Shown: in pieces, positions 8,580 through 17,096 of the stretch
Position numbering within the stretch: the stretch's first letter is position 1
Layout of the letters: the number at the start of each line of letters is the position of its first letter
Origin: Alistipes sp.
Lineage (GTDB): Bacteria; Bacteroidota; Bacteroidia; Bacteroidales; Rikenellaceae
DNA length: 52,471 nucleotides
NCBI GenBank assembly: GCA_017451685.1
Contig: JAFTNV010000001.1
Coordinates: forward strand, 1 to 52,471
Reading direction: 5' to 3'
The notes under the pieces: generated by a model
Database searches by the model: none
Told to the model about the DNA's origin: nothing
What the model saw: only the letters and a program-made list of their open reading frames with translations
Position numbers and translations under genes: made by a program

Positions 8580-9305
8580 CTAACCAACGTAAGTGAGCAT
8601 CTCCTCAATAAGCTGGGGTGTCGATGTGAGGTAGCAGTATACCGCAACAACGGCGAAGCCGAGGAATATGAGCGTAGCAACGATGTTGGCACCGCACTTC
8701 AAGCGGGGATACCACGTGTCGTTAGCGAAGCCTGCGGTCTGGAACATAGACCATACACCGTGAGTGAGGTGGAACCACAATGCGGCGAACCATACGAGGT
8801 AGAGAACCACGTTGTACCACTTCGAGAAGGTAATCATCATGAGGGCAGCACCGTTAGTTGCGGGCACGTCGAGGCCACCAACAACAGATGCGTGAGCGCC
8901 CATAATCTCCACAAGCTGCATCTTCGACCAGAAGTGTACGAGGTGAAGACCAAGGCCGAGGATTACGATAACGCCAAGAACAAGCATGTTCTTCGAAGCC
9001 CACGACACGCCCTTCTCCTGAACGGTTACGGCGTAGCGCTGCTTACCACGAGCACGGTAGTTGTTGATGGTGAGGATGAAGGCGTACACGAAGTGAACGA
9101 GAACACCTGCAGCCAAGAGAGCGGTACCTGCGAGTGCATACCAGTTAGCACCGAGGAACTCGCAAATAGCGTTGTAACCCTGCCAGCTGAAGAGCATGGT
9201 GAGGTTCATTGACATGTGGAAGAGAATGAAGAGCACGAGGAAACATCCCGAAATACTCATAACAAGCTTCTTTCCCACTGATGAATTAGTTAAAAAACAG
9301 CTCAT
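8580..9305 (-). CDS. sdhC: Succinate dehydrogenase / fumarate reductase cytochrome b subunit
   Basis: 241 aa with five predicted transmembrane helices, matching the single-anchor diheme cytochrome b558 of type-B enzymes. Histidines inside or next to helices (for example HMSMNL, VHFVYAF, HLVHFW, HLTHGVW) are candidates for haem ligation. It passes electrons between menaquinol and the SdhB clusters. It is the first gene of the operon and is preceded by a good Bacteroidetes promoter at about 9400-9430. Confidence 0.92.
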   Translation of the reverse strand: MSCFLTNSSVGKKLVMSISGCFLVLFILFHMSMNLTMLFSWQGYNAICEFLGANWYALAGTALLAAGVLVHFVYAFILTINNYRARGKQRYAVTVQEKGVSWASKNMLVLGVIVILGLGLHLVHFWSKMQLVEIMGAHASVVGGLDVPATNGAALMMITFSKWYNVVLYLVWFAALWFHLTHGVWSMFQTAGFANDTWYPRLKCGANIVATLIFLGFAVVAVYCYLTSTPQLIEEMLTYVG

Positions 9306-9399
9306 AGTGTAAAATTTTAATTATATTTGTAAATAGTTTTGTAGTTTATTGCGGTGTTTGTTGCGCTTCGGCAGGACACAATGCTGCCAAACCATACTG

Positions 9400-9430
9400 C
9401 AAAGATAAGAATTGTTTGCATAATAACAAT
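9400..9430 (-). promoter_or_regulatory. Promoter of sdhCAB
   Basis: On the minus strand, TATCTTTG (9400-9407) is preceded 19 bases upstream by TTG (about 9427-9429). The start of transcription would be near 9393, giving a leader of about 90 bases before sdhC. Confidence 0.6.
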
Positions 9431-9506
9431 ACCAAACGGCACTTTTTACTATGTAAAAGTGGTGAAAAGTGGCAAAAATGTACATTATTTATATATATAC
9501 CCGAAT

Positions 9507-10076
9507 ATGGAGATAGGTTCAGAGCAGAAAAACGAGGAGAAACGGGCCATACGCAAGGAGGTGCGCCGTCGTATCAAGGAGCTCGGCGCGGAGGTTATGG
9601 AGGCTGCTGCCGAGGAGATATTTCGCACTGTGGAACATACGGAGGCCTTTGTCCGTGCACGTAGCGTGGCGTTCTACGCAGCGATGAGTGACGAGGTGCC
9701 TACGGCCGTGGCGCTCGAGAGGTGGAGGGCGATAGGCAAGCATGTCGTCGTGCCACGTGTCGAGGGCGATATCATGCGCTTCTACGACTACGACCCCGAG
9801 CGTATGCAGTCGGGAGCCTTCGGCATTGCCGAGCCTGTGGGCGACAAGGAGTACCCAGCGGGCGATATAGACCTTATCATAGTGCCGGCACGTGCCTTCA
9901 CGCGCTCAGGTGTGCGCCTCGGTCGTGGTGGTGGCTTCTACGATAAGTATATGTCGCTGCCTGATTTCAGGGCGTATAAGATAGGCGTGGCGTTTGGCTG
10001 TCAGATATTTGAGGCGCTCACGTGCGACAAGCACGACATCCTCGTCGACGAGGTTATATCCTCGACGATAGCCTAA
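9507..10076 (+). CDS. 5-formyltetrahydrofolate cyclo-ligase
   Basis: 189 aa when started at ATG 9507. The frame is open further left to 9354, but the added 51 residues resemble nothing in the family and cross the sdhC promoter, so the shorter start is preferred. The enzyme converts 5-formyl-THF to 5,10-methenyl-THF with ATP. Family features are the N-terminal basic helix (KRAIRKEVRRR), DLIIVPARAFTRSGVRLGRG and the signature GRGGGFYDKYM. Its stop codon overlaps the stop of the convergent pdxB by three bases. Confidence 0.9.
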   Translation: MEIGSEQKNEEKRAIRKEVRRRIKELGAEVMEAAAEEIFRTVEHTEAFVRARSVAFYAAMSDEVPTAVALERWRAIGKHVVVPRVEGDIMRFYDYDPERMQSGAFGIAEPVGDKEYPAGDIDLIIVPARAFTRSGVRLGRGGGFYDKYMSLPDFRAYKIGVAFGCQIFEALTCDKHDILVDEVISSTIA

Positions 10077-11068
10077 AAATACTCCTCGCGATAGTTGTAG
10101 CCGTTGCGCATCGCCTCGAACTCCTCGGGGTGGCATTTTAGGCGTGCGCTCTCTGCGACGATGTCGCAATAATTAATGATGGTCGATGCCATCTCCTGCC
10201 AACCGATAGGCTGTGGGGTAGAGGGCACTACTTTATCTGGGTACCAGTCGGTTAGCGGAATGTCGAAATGCTTGGCAAAGGCTCTTACGACCATCGCCGT
10301 GGCGTTGGCCTTGCCTTGTAGCGAGTAGCCCGCAACGTGGGGCGTTGCAAGTGTAGCCTTTTGTAACACTTCGTGGTCTATATCGGGCTCTCCCTCCCAT
10401 ACGTCAAATATGTAGCGATGACCGCTATTCATCACCGCGTGGTTGTCCGCTACGCCTCCGCGCGAGGCATTGATAATCGTGGCGTTAGGCTTCATGCGGG
10501 CGATAGCCTCGGCATCAATCAGATGTCGCGTGGAGTCATCTAACGGGGTGTGCAGCGTGATGATGTCGGCCTCGGTGAGGATGCTCTCCAGTGACACGAA
10601 GTCACCACCCTCGCGCTCCATGCGCGGAGGGTCGCACGCCAACACTCTAAATCCCCATGCTCGGGCATACTCCGCAACGAGCGAGCCCACGTTGCCTACG
10701 CCCACCACACCGAGGGTGTAGTCTTTGGGCGAGAGATTATCCGTCGTGACGATATGGTGTAACGTGGCTGCCACCCACTGTAACACACCGCGCGCATTGC
10801 ACCCGGGGGCGCTATGTACGGCGATGCCGTGCTCACGGCAATACTCCTCGTCGATATGGTCGCGGCCGATGGTCGCGGTGGCTATGAACCTCAGGCGCGA
10901 GCCTTCCAAGAGTGCGCGACAGCAGCGCGTGCGTGTCCTAATAATAAGAGCGTCACAATCCCTAACTACGGCAGTGTCAATATCTTTGCCGCTGCAATAG
11001 ACGACCTCGACGTATGGCTCCAGCACCCCGCCGATAAATGGTATGGCTTTGTCGATTGCGACTTTCAT
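10073..11068 (-). CDS. pdxB: 4-phosphoerythronate dehydrogenase
   Basis: 331 aa. It is the second step of DXP-dependent pyridoxal phosphate synthesis: 4-phosphoerythronate to 2-oxo-3-hydroxy-4-phosphobutanoate. It is a D-2-hydroxyacid dehydrogenase with the NAD motif GVGNVGS at about 123-129. PdxB-specific text includes the N-terminal VAIDKAIPFIGG, IRTRTRCC, FIATATIGRDHID and NARGVLQWVA. It is shorter than E. coli PdxB (378 aa), mainly in the C-terminal dimerisation region. It is divergent from the ureohydrolase homologue and convergent with the folate gene. Confidence 0.9.
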   Translation of the reverse strand: MKVAIDKAIPFIGGVLEPYVEVVYCSGKDIDTAVVRDCDALIIRTRTRCCRALLEGSRLRFIATATIGRDHIDEEYCREHGIAVHSAPGCNARGVLQWVAATLHHIVTTDNLSPKDYTLGVVGVGNVGSLVAEYARAWGFRVLACDPPRMEREGGDFVSLESILTEADIITLHTPLDDSTRHLIDAEAIARMKPNATIINASRGGVADNHAVMNSGHRYIFDVWEGEPDIDHEVLQKATLATPHVAGYSLQGKANATAMVVRAFAKHFDIPLTDWYPDKVVPSTPQPIGWQEMASTIINYCDIVAESARLKCHPEEFEAMRNGYNYREEYF

Positions 11069-11091
11069 ATCCTCGTGGTATAAATTTTTAG

Positions 11092-11128
11092 CAAATGTAG
11101 GAAAAATGTTAAAATTTTACTAATTTTG
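11092..11128. promoter_or_regulatory. Divergent promoter pair between pdxB and the ureohydrolase gene
   Basis: Minus-strand TACATTTG (11092-11099) faces pdxB and plus-strand TAATTTTG (11121-11128) faces the gene at 11164. Both match TAnnTTTG. Neither has a clear -33 box. Confidence 0.4.
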
Positions 11129-11163
11129 CACGATTATTTTATCTGATAAAGGTATTAATAACG

Positions 11164-12228
11164 ATGGCTATGAGTGACAAGGAGTTTAATCCAAATGGGG
11201 CGATTCCGGATAACGGCAACTATTTCGGTATTCCGTTGAGTCCGGACGAGGCAGCGTTGGTTCTTATCTCGGCACCCTGGGATGCAACCACGGCAGTGCG
11301 CGCGGGTAGCTCGTACGCTCCCGATGCTATCATTGAGGCATCGCGTCGTGTGGATTTCTTCGAGCCCATGGCTCCCTATAGCTGGCGTAAGGGTATCGCC
11401 ACCGCGCCTATTGACTACTCGATGCAGGATATGTCGCACCGCCTGCGTGCCGATGCTGCGCGCGTCGTCAAGGTGCACGACGACCTCGGCTCGTCGCCCT
11501 TCGACCACCTCGTCTATGAGCGCAGCCTGCGCCGTGTGAATGAGGCCTCGGTGATGGTCAACGATAACGTGTACAAGCAGTCGAAGGAGTGGCTCGCAAA
11601 GGGTAAGATTGTAGGCCTTGTCGGTGGTGACCAGTCGGTAGCCTACGGTCATATACGTGCTGTGGCGGAGAGCCATGGCAAGATAGGCGTGCTGCATATC
11701 GACTCGAAGTGCGACCTCCGTGCTGCACATCAGGGCTTCGAGCACTCGCACGCCTCGGTCATGTATAACGTGTTACGCGATGTAGAGGGTGTTGCGAGCC
11801 TTGTTGCCGTCGGTGTTCGTGCCTTTAGTCCCGAGGAGTGGGAGAGGGCTGAGCGCGATAGCCGTGTGAAGCTCTTCACCGGACAGTCGATATGGTCGCG
11901 CCACTTCGAGGGTGTTAATTGGGCGACTATCGTAGATGAGATTCTGGCCGAGTTGCCCGAGTGCGTGTATGTGTCGCTGGATGTTGATGGTCTCACGATG
12001 GAATGCTCGCCACGCACGGGCTCGCTCGTTGCCGGTGGTCTGCGTCTGCCGGAGGTGGTATACCTCATGGGGAGAATTGTCGACTCGGGGCGTAGGATTG
12101 TGGGCTTCGACCTCACGGAGGTGGTGCCCGATATGGAGGATAAGACCGATGCCATGATTGCAGCACGTATGCTTTATAACGTGTGTTGCATGGCGTTGAA
12201 GAATCACCCTGCACCCGATGTGTTGTAG
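11164..12228 (+). CDS. Ureohydrolase (arginase/agmatinase) homologue with altered metal site
   Basis: 354 aa. The overall fold markers of the arginase superfamily are present: GLVGGDxSxxYG, GVLHID...DLR, SHASVMYNVL, SLDVDGL and GFDLTEVVP. However, two of the histidines that bind the Mn pair are replaced. GGDHS reads GGDQS (Q157), and DAHxD reads DSKCD (K182). In addition the usual DGLDP reads DGLTM (275-279). D180, D184, D273 and D275 remain. This suggests a protein that has lost hydrolase activity or uses a changed metal centre. It may be regulatory or bind guanidino compounds; no substrate can be assigned. It has its own promoter box and lies upstream of an antiporter gene. Confidence 0.8.
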   Translation: MAMSDKEFNPNGAIPDNGNYFGIPLSPDEAALVLISAPWDATTAVRAGSSYAPDAIIEASRRVDFFEPMAPYSWRKGIATAPIDYSMQDMSHRLRADAARVVKVHDDLGSSPFDHLVYERSLRRVNEASVMVNDNVYKQSKEWLAKGKIVGLVGGDQSVAYGHIRAVAESHGKIGVLHIDSKCDLRAAHQGFEHSHASVMYNVLRDVEGVASLVAVGVRAFSPEEWERAERDSRVKLFTGQSIWSRHFEGVNWATIVDEILAELPECVYVSLDVDGLTMECSPRTGSLVAGGLRLPEVVYLMGRIVDSGRRIVGFDLTEVVPDMEDKTDAMIAARMLYNVCCMALKNHPAPDVL

Positions 12229-12386
12229 GGCGAGCGTTTGACTATAAAAGTGTGAAAACAGGAACAGCAATATAATGTTGTTAACAGTGGTTATAGGAGA
12301 AATGTAGTGACTTTTGTCGATTTTTAGAGCAGTTTTGTGGAGTTTTAGAGTAGAAAGCGGGCTCTACGTTTTGACGAAATAATTAC

Positions 12387-12394
12387 TACATTTG
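12387..12394 (+). promoter_or_regulatory. -7 box for the antiporter gene
   Basis: TACATTTG lies 32 bases before ATG 12427. TTTTG occurs upstream at 12369-12373, but the spacing (13 bases) is shorter than usual. Confidence 0.35.
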
Positions 12395-12426
12395 CGGCAC
12401 TCAGATAACCCCTAAAAATTAGTATT

Positions 12427-13731
12427 ATGCATCAGGTAGAACTATGGATGGTGATTCCTTTTGTGATTATGCTACTAACCATCGCTATCGCGCCCCTGGC
12501 TGCGGAGCATCTGTGGGAGAGTAATCGCAATAAATTCATCTTTACGTTGGCAATCTCCGTGGGGACGATTGCGCTGTTGTCGTTTTATGGAATGGGACAT
12601 AGTGTCGTACACAACCTACTCTACGACTATATCCCCTTCATTATGCTTCTGTTGGCGCTCTTTGTCGTCACGGGAGGCATACACATACGTGGCGATATTG
12701 CCGCAACACCCTTTATCAACACCTCTATCCTCGGCATGGGCTTCGTGCTCGCCTCGTTTATGGGTACTACGGGTGCTGCGATGCTACTTATCCGCCCCTT
12801 GTTGCAGATAAACAAGCAGCGTAAGTATAGGGTGCACACCGTGCTCTTCTTCATCGCTCTCGTGGCTAACTGTGGTGGTCTCCTCACACCGCTGGGTGAT
12901 CCTCCATTGTTTTTGTTGTACCTCCGCGGTGCCGAGTTCCAGTGGTTCTCGTCGTTGTTCCCCGAGTGGTTGGTTGCGGGCTTGCTGCTGATGAGCATAT
13001 ACTTCGTTCTCGACCGCCACTACTATGCTAAGGAGCCCGCCGAGAATATCCTTCGCGACCGCACCGAGCAGGAGCCTATACGTATCTCGGGCGCGCGTAA
13101 CTTTATATACTTAGGTATGGTTATCGCAGCTGTGCTCTTCCTTAACCGTAGCTACATCCCCGCTATGCGTGCTGAGGGAGCACCGTTCTATATCGCCTTC
13201 CTGCGCGACATCGTGCTTGGCGTTATCATCATCCTGTCGTTGGTGACAACGCGCAAGGAGGTGCGCAAGGCTAACAACTTCTCGTGGGCACCCATCTTGG
13301 AGGTCGCCATCCTCTTTGTCGGCATCTTCGTGACGATGACTCCTGCGATGATGTACCTCAACCAGCACGCCATGGATCTTGGCCTCACCGAGCCGTGGCA
13401 GTTCTATTACTCTACGGGTGCGCTGTCGTCGTTCTTGGATAATGCACCTACGGCCGTGGCGTTCCATACTGTTGCTGCGGGCCTTCCGGAGGTTACGGGC
13501 GTGGAGTATGTTGCGGGTGTTCCCGAGATACTGCTCACAGCAATATCGCTCGGTGCCGTATTCTTTGGCGCCATGACTTACATCGGCAACGGCCCCAACT
13601 TTATGGTTAAGGCTATCGCCGAGGAGGCAGGCGTTAAGATGCCGTCGTTCTTCGGATATATGGTGAAGTTCTCGTTGGTGATACTCCTACCGGTATATGT
13701 TATCGTTCAGCTGATATTCCTACCATTCTAA
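12427..13731 (+). CDS. NhaD-type Na+/H+ antiporter
   Basis: 434 aa with about 11-12 hydrophobic helices. It belongs to the ion-transporter (ArsB/NhaD/citrate transporter) superfamily. The sequence GLLTPLGDPPLFLLYLRG and the later DNAPTAVAFHTVAAG are the two discontinuous-helix motifs characteristic of the NhaD/UIT3 branch, as is MTYIGNGPNFMVKAIAEEAG. The likely role is sodium export driven by proton uptake at the inner membrane. A related-anion transporter is the main alternative, but the DPP and DNAPT motifs favour NhaD. The first FKBP gene follows after only four bases, so the three genes to 15716 are probably one transcript. Confidence 0.85.
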   Translation: MHQVELWMVIPFVIMLLTIAIAPLAAEHLWESNRNKFIFTLAISVGTIALLSFYGMGHSVVHNLLYDYIPFIMLLLALFVVTGGIHIRGDIAATPFINTSILGMGFVLASFMGTTGAAMLLIRPLLQINKQRKYRVHTVLFFIALVANCGGLLTPLGDPPLFLLYLRGAEFQWFSSLFPEWLVAGLLLMSIYFVLDRHYYAKEPAENILRDRTEQEPIRISGARNFIYLGMVIAAVLFLNRSYIPAMRAEGAPFYIAFLRDIVLGVIIILSLVTTRKEVRKANNFSWAPILEVAILFVGIFVTMTPAMMYLNQHAMDLGLTEPWQFYYSTGALSSFLDNAPTAVAFHTVAAGLPEVTGVEYVAGVPEILLTAISLGAVFFGAMTYIGNGPNFMVKAIAEEAGVKMPSFFGYMVKFSLVILLPVYVIVQLIFLPF

Positions 13732-13735
13732 TAGT

Positions 13736-14416
13736 ATGAAAAAGTCGCTAACAACAATCCTTATACTCCTGGTGCTCGTGTCGTGTGGCGGAAGGGCGAC
13801 GACCGTGAAGCCCGCGATGCAGACCAGCACCGACTCTATGTCGTATGTCATGGGTCTTAACCTCGGGCGTAACCTCGCGGGTATCGACTCGTTGCTTAAC
13901 ATCGACATGGTGTGCGAGGGCTTGCGCGATGCCTACAATGGCGAGCCTAAGTTCAACGACGAGGTAGCACGTGCTGCTTACCTTAAGTATATGAACTACG
14001 ATGTATACGAGCGTGCCAAGCAGTTCGAGAAGCAGTTTTTGGAGGACTTGCGCCGCCAGGATCGTAGGTTTGTGGCTACGTACTCGGGCCTGACGTATAA
14101 GATTGCCGAGATTGGCGACATGAAGAGCGTTATCCGCAATAACCGTGACACCATACGCTTGCGCTATCGTGCTCTCGACCAGGCGGGAAATGTCGTCGAC
14201 ACGACATACTATCGTGGCGATACGTTGCGTTTGGCTGTGGGTAGCTTGCCTCGTGGTGTCATCGAGGCAGCGAAGCTCATCGGCCGTGGCGGACACATGG
14301 AGGCGTGGTTGCCCTCGTCGCTGGCCTATGGCTCGGCAGGCTGCGACTCGCTGAACGTGGCACCCAACACCATGTTGTACTACGAGCTGTGGCTCATTGA
14401 TATTGAGAAGAGATAA
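13736..14416 (+). CDS. FKBP-type peptidyl-prolyl isomerase lipoprotein
   Basis: 226 aa. A lipoprotein signal ends at LVLVSC (Cys17). Residues about 30-115 correspond to the helical FKBP N-terminal dimerisation domain (SMSYVMGLNLGRNL). The FKBP fold follows at about 135-222, ending in GGHMEAWLPSSLAYGSAG...MLYYELWLIDI. It probably sits in the periplasm or outer membrane and helps folding of envelope proteins. Several catalytic-pocket aromatics typical of active FKBPs are not obvious, so activity is uncertain. It is followed 22 bases later by a second FKBP lipoprotein gene. Confidence 0.85.
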   Translation: MKKSLTTILILLVLVSCGGRATTVKPAMQTSTDSMSYVMGLNLGRNLAGIDSLLNIDMVCEGLRDAYNGEPKFNDEVARAAYLKYMNYDVYERAKQFEKQFLEDLRRQDRRFVATYSGLTYKIAEIGDMKSVIRNNRDTIRLRYRALDQAGNVVDTTYYRGDTLRLAVGSLPRGVIEAAKLIGRGGHMEAWLPSSLAYGSAGCDSLNVAPNTMLYYELWLIDIEKR

Positions 14417-14438
14417 TCATTAACAATAACGTATTATT

Positions 14439-15716
14439 ATGAAGAAAATCCTTATTGCTGCCTTGTCGCTCGTCACCCTTGTATCGTGTGGCGGTGGCGA
14501 GAAGCAGATGTACTTCGACAACGACCTGTCGAGAGTCTACAACGATGCTACTGCCGAGTTTGACACTCTGTCGTATGCTGTGGGTATGAACGTGGGCCTC
14601 GGCCTCTCGCTCCAGAATGCCTACCTCGAGCTACAGCCCGAGGCTATCATCGCCTCGATTGATGCTGTGCTCAGCCAGCCGACTGCGGACTACGACATCA
14701 TCACCGAGAATGGCAAGCTCATGAAGCGCTATGCCCAGGAGCTGTCGCGCCCCTACATGATGGCTAAGCGTATGCAGGCCTTCGCTAAGACCGATAAGCC
14801 CGATACGATGACACTCCCTGCGGTGTATAACGAGGAGTTTACGCGCGAGAAGGTCACCGAGATGTATGGCCGCGATATTGCAAGCTACATCATGCGCCTG
14901 GCCCTCCCCGTAAATACGTACTGGGTGTATAAGGCCATCGAGGAGTCGGATGCTATCGAGAATGTCGAGGAGATAGATGCGAAGATGCCTCTTAAGGGTA
15001 ACGACGTACGTAATGTCATGTCGAAGTATGCCAAGGAGCAGTGGGCAGTATACAACCGTGAGCGTACGGCTGCATGGCTCAAGGATATTGCTGCGAAGGA
15101 GGATGTTCACATGATGGTTGTTGAGGATGATACGCTCTACTATCGTGTAGATGTTGCGGGCCATGGTACTCGCCCCCAGAATATCCTCGATACGGTATCT
15201 TTCAGCTACGAGGTGTACACGCGCGCAGGTCGCCCTGTGGAGTCTACCGCGAAGCGCCTCGAGAGCCTGAATGACCACCTTGAGATGACACGTACCAAGA
15301 TGCTCTTTGCCGACTCTATGCAGCGTGCTATGCAGATTAAGCAGATTGAGGAGCAGATTGAGAATGTCAAGAACCTCCGCATACCGTTGAGCAACTCGAT
15401 GATTAAGGGTGCACAGTACGCCATGAAGCATGTCAGCGAGGGTGGAGAGATTACCTTCTGGATGCCAGCAGCGTTGGCCTATGGCGAGCGCGGTAATCGT
15501 GAGGTGGGCCCCAACGATGGTATTGTCATGTCGGTGAAGCTTAATAGCGTTACGACGGTAGACCCCGAGGCTGTTGCCGAGGCGGAAGAGGCTCTCAAGG
15601 CCGGCGAGTCGAAGGTGAAGGTTATCCCCACCTCGCGCCCCGTGGATTTTAAGAAGCCCATAGGCAAGAAGCCTGTTATTATGCCCTCGAAGCCGGCACA
15701 GCCCGAGCAGAAGTAA
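14439..15716 (+). CDS. Long FKBP-type lipoprotein with an interrupted isomerase domain
   Basis: 425 aa. Its signal peptide ends at VTLVSC (Cys17). Residues 40-225 resemble an enlarged FKBP N-terminal domain (FDTLSYAVGMNVGLGLSL). The FKBP core begins at DTVSFSYEVYTRAGRPVES (251-269) and resumes at MIKGAQYAMKHVSEGGEITF (321-340), ending with AALAYGERG and a C-terminal strand near 370. The roughly 45 residues between are a charged, probably helical insertion (KQIEEQIENVKNLR). The last 50 residues form an acidic helix and a Lys/Pro-rich tail. It is probably a periplasmic chaperone made together with the shorter paralogue. Confidence 0.8.
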   Translation: MKKILIAALSLVTLVSCGGGEKQMYFDNDLSRVYNDATAEFDTLSYAVGMNVGLGLSLQNAYLELQPEAIIASIDAVLSQPTADYDIITENGKLMKRYAQELSRPYMMAKRMQAFAKTDKPDTMTLPAVYNEEFTREKVTEMYGRDIASYIMRLALPVNTYWVYKAIEESDAIENVEEIDAKMPLKGNDVRNVMSKYAKEQWAVYNRERTAAWLKDIAAKEDVHMMVVEDDTLYYRVDVAGHGTRPQNILDTVSFSYEVYTRAGRPVESTAKRLESLNDHLEMTRTKMLFADSMQRAMQIKQIEEQIENVKNLRIPLSNSMIKGAQYAMKHVSEGGEITFWMPAALAYGERGNREVGPNDGIVMSVKLNSVTTVDPEAVAEAEEALKAGESKVKVIPTSRPVDFKKPIGKKPVIMPSKPAQPEQK

Positions 15717-15735
15717 CACGCTTCCTATATACGAG

Positions 15736-15767
15736 ATAACCCTCGCCAATGGCGAGGGTTATTTGTT
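15736..15767 (+). terminator. Terminator after the FKBP pair
   Basis: ATAACCCTCGCC and GGCGAGGGTTAT form a perfect 12-bp stem with an AAT loop, followed by TTGTTT. Confidence 0.85.
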
Positions 15768-15801
15768 TGAGATGCAATCTCGTATCTCTACCTGCGGAGC
15801 C

Positions 15802-16083
15802 TTACTCGCACACAGCGCTAAGGTCAGCAAAAAGGCCTGCGAAGCTCTCAACCATGTCGCGACGCAAAGCTGCGTAGTGCTTCTTCACGAGTGAACGGTT
15901 CTTGGGCTCTGCGGGGTTGTTAGCCTTGCAGTAGAGGGCGTTACGCAACTCTACGCTCTTCTGCATGAGGTCGACAATCTTCTCCTCCTTGTTGGGCTGT
16001 ACGAATGCAGCCATCTCGCAATCAAAGACAAACTCCTCCAAGCGGTAGTCAATCTCCTTCTTAAGTACTCTTAAATTTGCCAT
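15802..16083 (-). CDS. Conserved small helical protein, function unknown
   Basis: 93 aa. It is mostly charged and alpha-helical with no signal peptide or membrane segment. It begins with MANLRVLKKEIDYRLEEFVF and contains KEEKIVDLMQKSVELRNAL and VKKHYAALRRDMVESFAGL. I recall similar roughly 90-aa cytosolic proteins in many Bacteroidales, but I cannot name a function. It has its own TACCTTTG promoter box and no operon partner. Codon use is like its neighbours, so it belongs to the core genome. Confidence 0.8.
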   Translation of the reverse strand: MANLRVLKKEIDYRLEEFVFDCEMAAFVQPNKEEKIVDLMQKSVELRNALYCKANNPAEPKNRSLVKKHYAALRRDMVESFAGLFADLSAVCE

Positions 16084-16148
16084 AGTTATAATTGGTTTTT
16101 AGTTGTTATCTCTCTGTTATCTGTGCCGTGGTGAAACTACGACGATGA

Positions 16149-16180
16149 CAAAGGTACAAAATCCAATTCTTTTATGCAAA
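16149..16180 (-). promoter_or_regulatory. Promoter of the 93-aa protein gene
   Basis: TACCTTTG on the minus strand (16149-16156) with a TTTG at about 16174-16178 upstream gives the expected spacing of about 19 bases. Confidence 0.5.
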
Positions 16181-16205
16181 TTTTTGGTCGTTTATTCTTT
16201 GAATG

Positions 16206-17015
16206 TCACTCCGCAAAGTCGATGATTATGCCATCCCACTCCTCGACCATCTTGTGGCGTTTATGGTGCTTGCCGTGCTTGTGGTGTTTATGATGTTTGC
16301 TGTGCTTGTCATCCTCTACGACCTCCTCCACGATGATTACCTCGCGGGGTTCGGGGCTATACTCACGGCTGTATACCTCGTGATCCGTGCTGTAGGCTAT
16401 CGTCACCACAGCGCGGCGCATCTCCGGGAGGACATCCGTTTTGAGGTATTGCCACGCATCGCCCTCGCGCTTTAGTCGTCGGTCGACGGTCATAGGCGCC
16501 TCGTTGGCATTCACGATGTTGACGATGTCGCTGCGGTTCTTTAGCTTCGACTCCTCGATAGGCTTTGTCGTTGCACTCCACGGCTCGACATGCGAGGTGA
16601 CCGTCACGTTGTAGCCCGTAAGGCCGTAGCGCTCGCTAAGCATGGCGCTCAGCTTCTCGGCACGCTCGCGCGCCAACTCCGCGTTGAATGGCGTGGTGCC
16701 ATCGGGCGAGGCGTAGCCCGCAATCGTTATCGAAGACACATGGCGCAGGGTGTCGCTCTGAAGTTCGGCGAAGAAGCGGTCGAGACGCTCGAGCTCGATG
16801 TCGTTATGCTCATACTCGGGTGCTGTCGTTGCTGAGTTTATGGCATAGTGAAGCTCATAGTTCGCCTTATGCAGCGTGTCGTCCTCGATGATATAGCGGC
16901 GCACGATGTAGTCGCCATCGCGCCACTCGGACATAAGGTGGCGCTTGCCCTGCTGCGCTACACAGATGTAAGGTAGCGCTACGAGCAGGATGATAGATGT
17001 AAATAGCCTTTTCAT
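16206..17015 (-). CDS. Exported OmpA-like domain protein with His/Lys-rich tail
   Basis: 269 aa. A signal peptide ends near CVAQQ (residues 17-22). The sequence VSSITIAGYASPDGTTPFNAELARERAEKLSAML, read in two parts (93-110 and 111-126), is an OmpA-family peptidoglycan-binding strand and helix, in the variant found in Bacteroidales envelope proteins. There is no transmembrane barrel, so it is probably periplasmic or surface-anchored. Residues 237-255 are almost entirely His and Lys (alternating KHHKHHKHGK), which could bind metal ions. The protein ends in an acidic stretch. Its partner and role are unknown. It is transcribed alone, divergent from ispE. Confidence 0.7.
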   Translation of the reverse strand: MKRLFTSIILLVALPYICVAQQGKRHLMSEWRDGDYIVRRYIIEDDTLHKANYELHYAINSATTAPEYEHNDIELERLDRFFAELQSDTLRHVSSITIAGYASPDGTTPFNAELARERAEKLSAMLSERYGLTGYNVTVTSHVEPWSATTKPIEESKLKNRSDIVNIVNANEAPMTVDRRLKREGDAWQYLKTDVLPEMRRAVVTIAYSTDHEVYSREYSPEPREVIIVEEVVEDDKHSKHHKHHKHGKHHKRHKMVEEWDGIIIDFAE

Positions 17016-17073
17016 ACTCTAATTTTTTTTGGTTTGTATGCTTCATATCCCAACAACTATACCGATATTTCCG

Positions 17074-17081
17074 TATCTTTG
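17074..17081 (+). promoter_or_regulatory. -7 box for ispE
   Basis: TATCTTTG is 16 bases before ATG 17097, implying a very short leader. Confidence 0.5.
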
Positions 17082-17096
17082 TGAAAATATTTCGTT

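Noticed and set aside
9354-9506. N-terminal extension of the folate cyclo-ligase
   Set aside because: The 51 extra residues are unlike the family and overlap the sdhC promoter.
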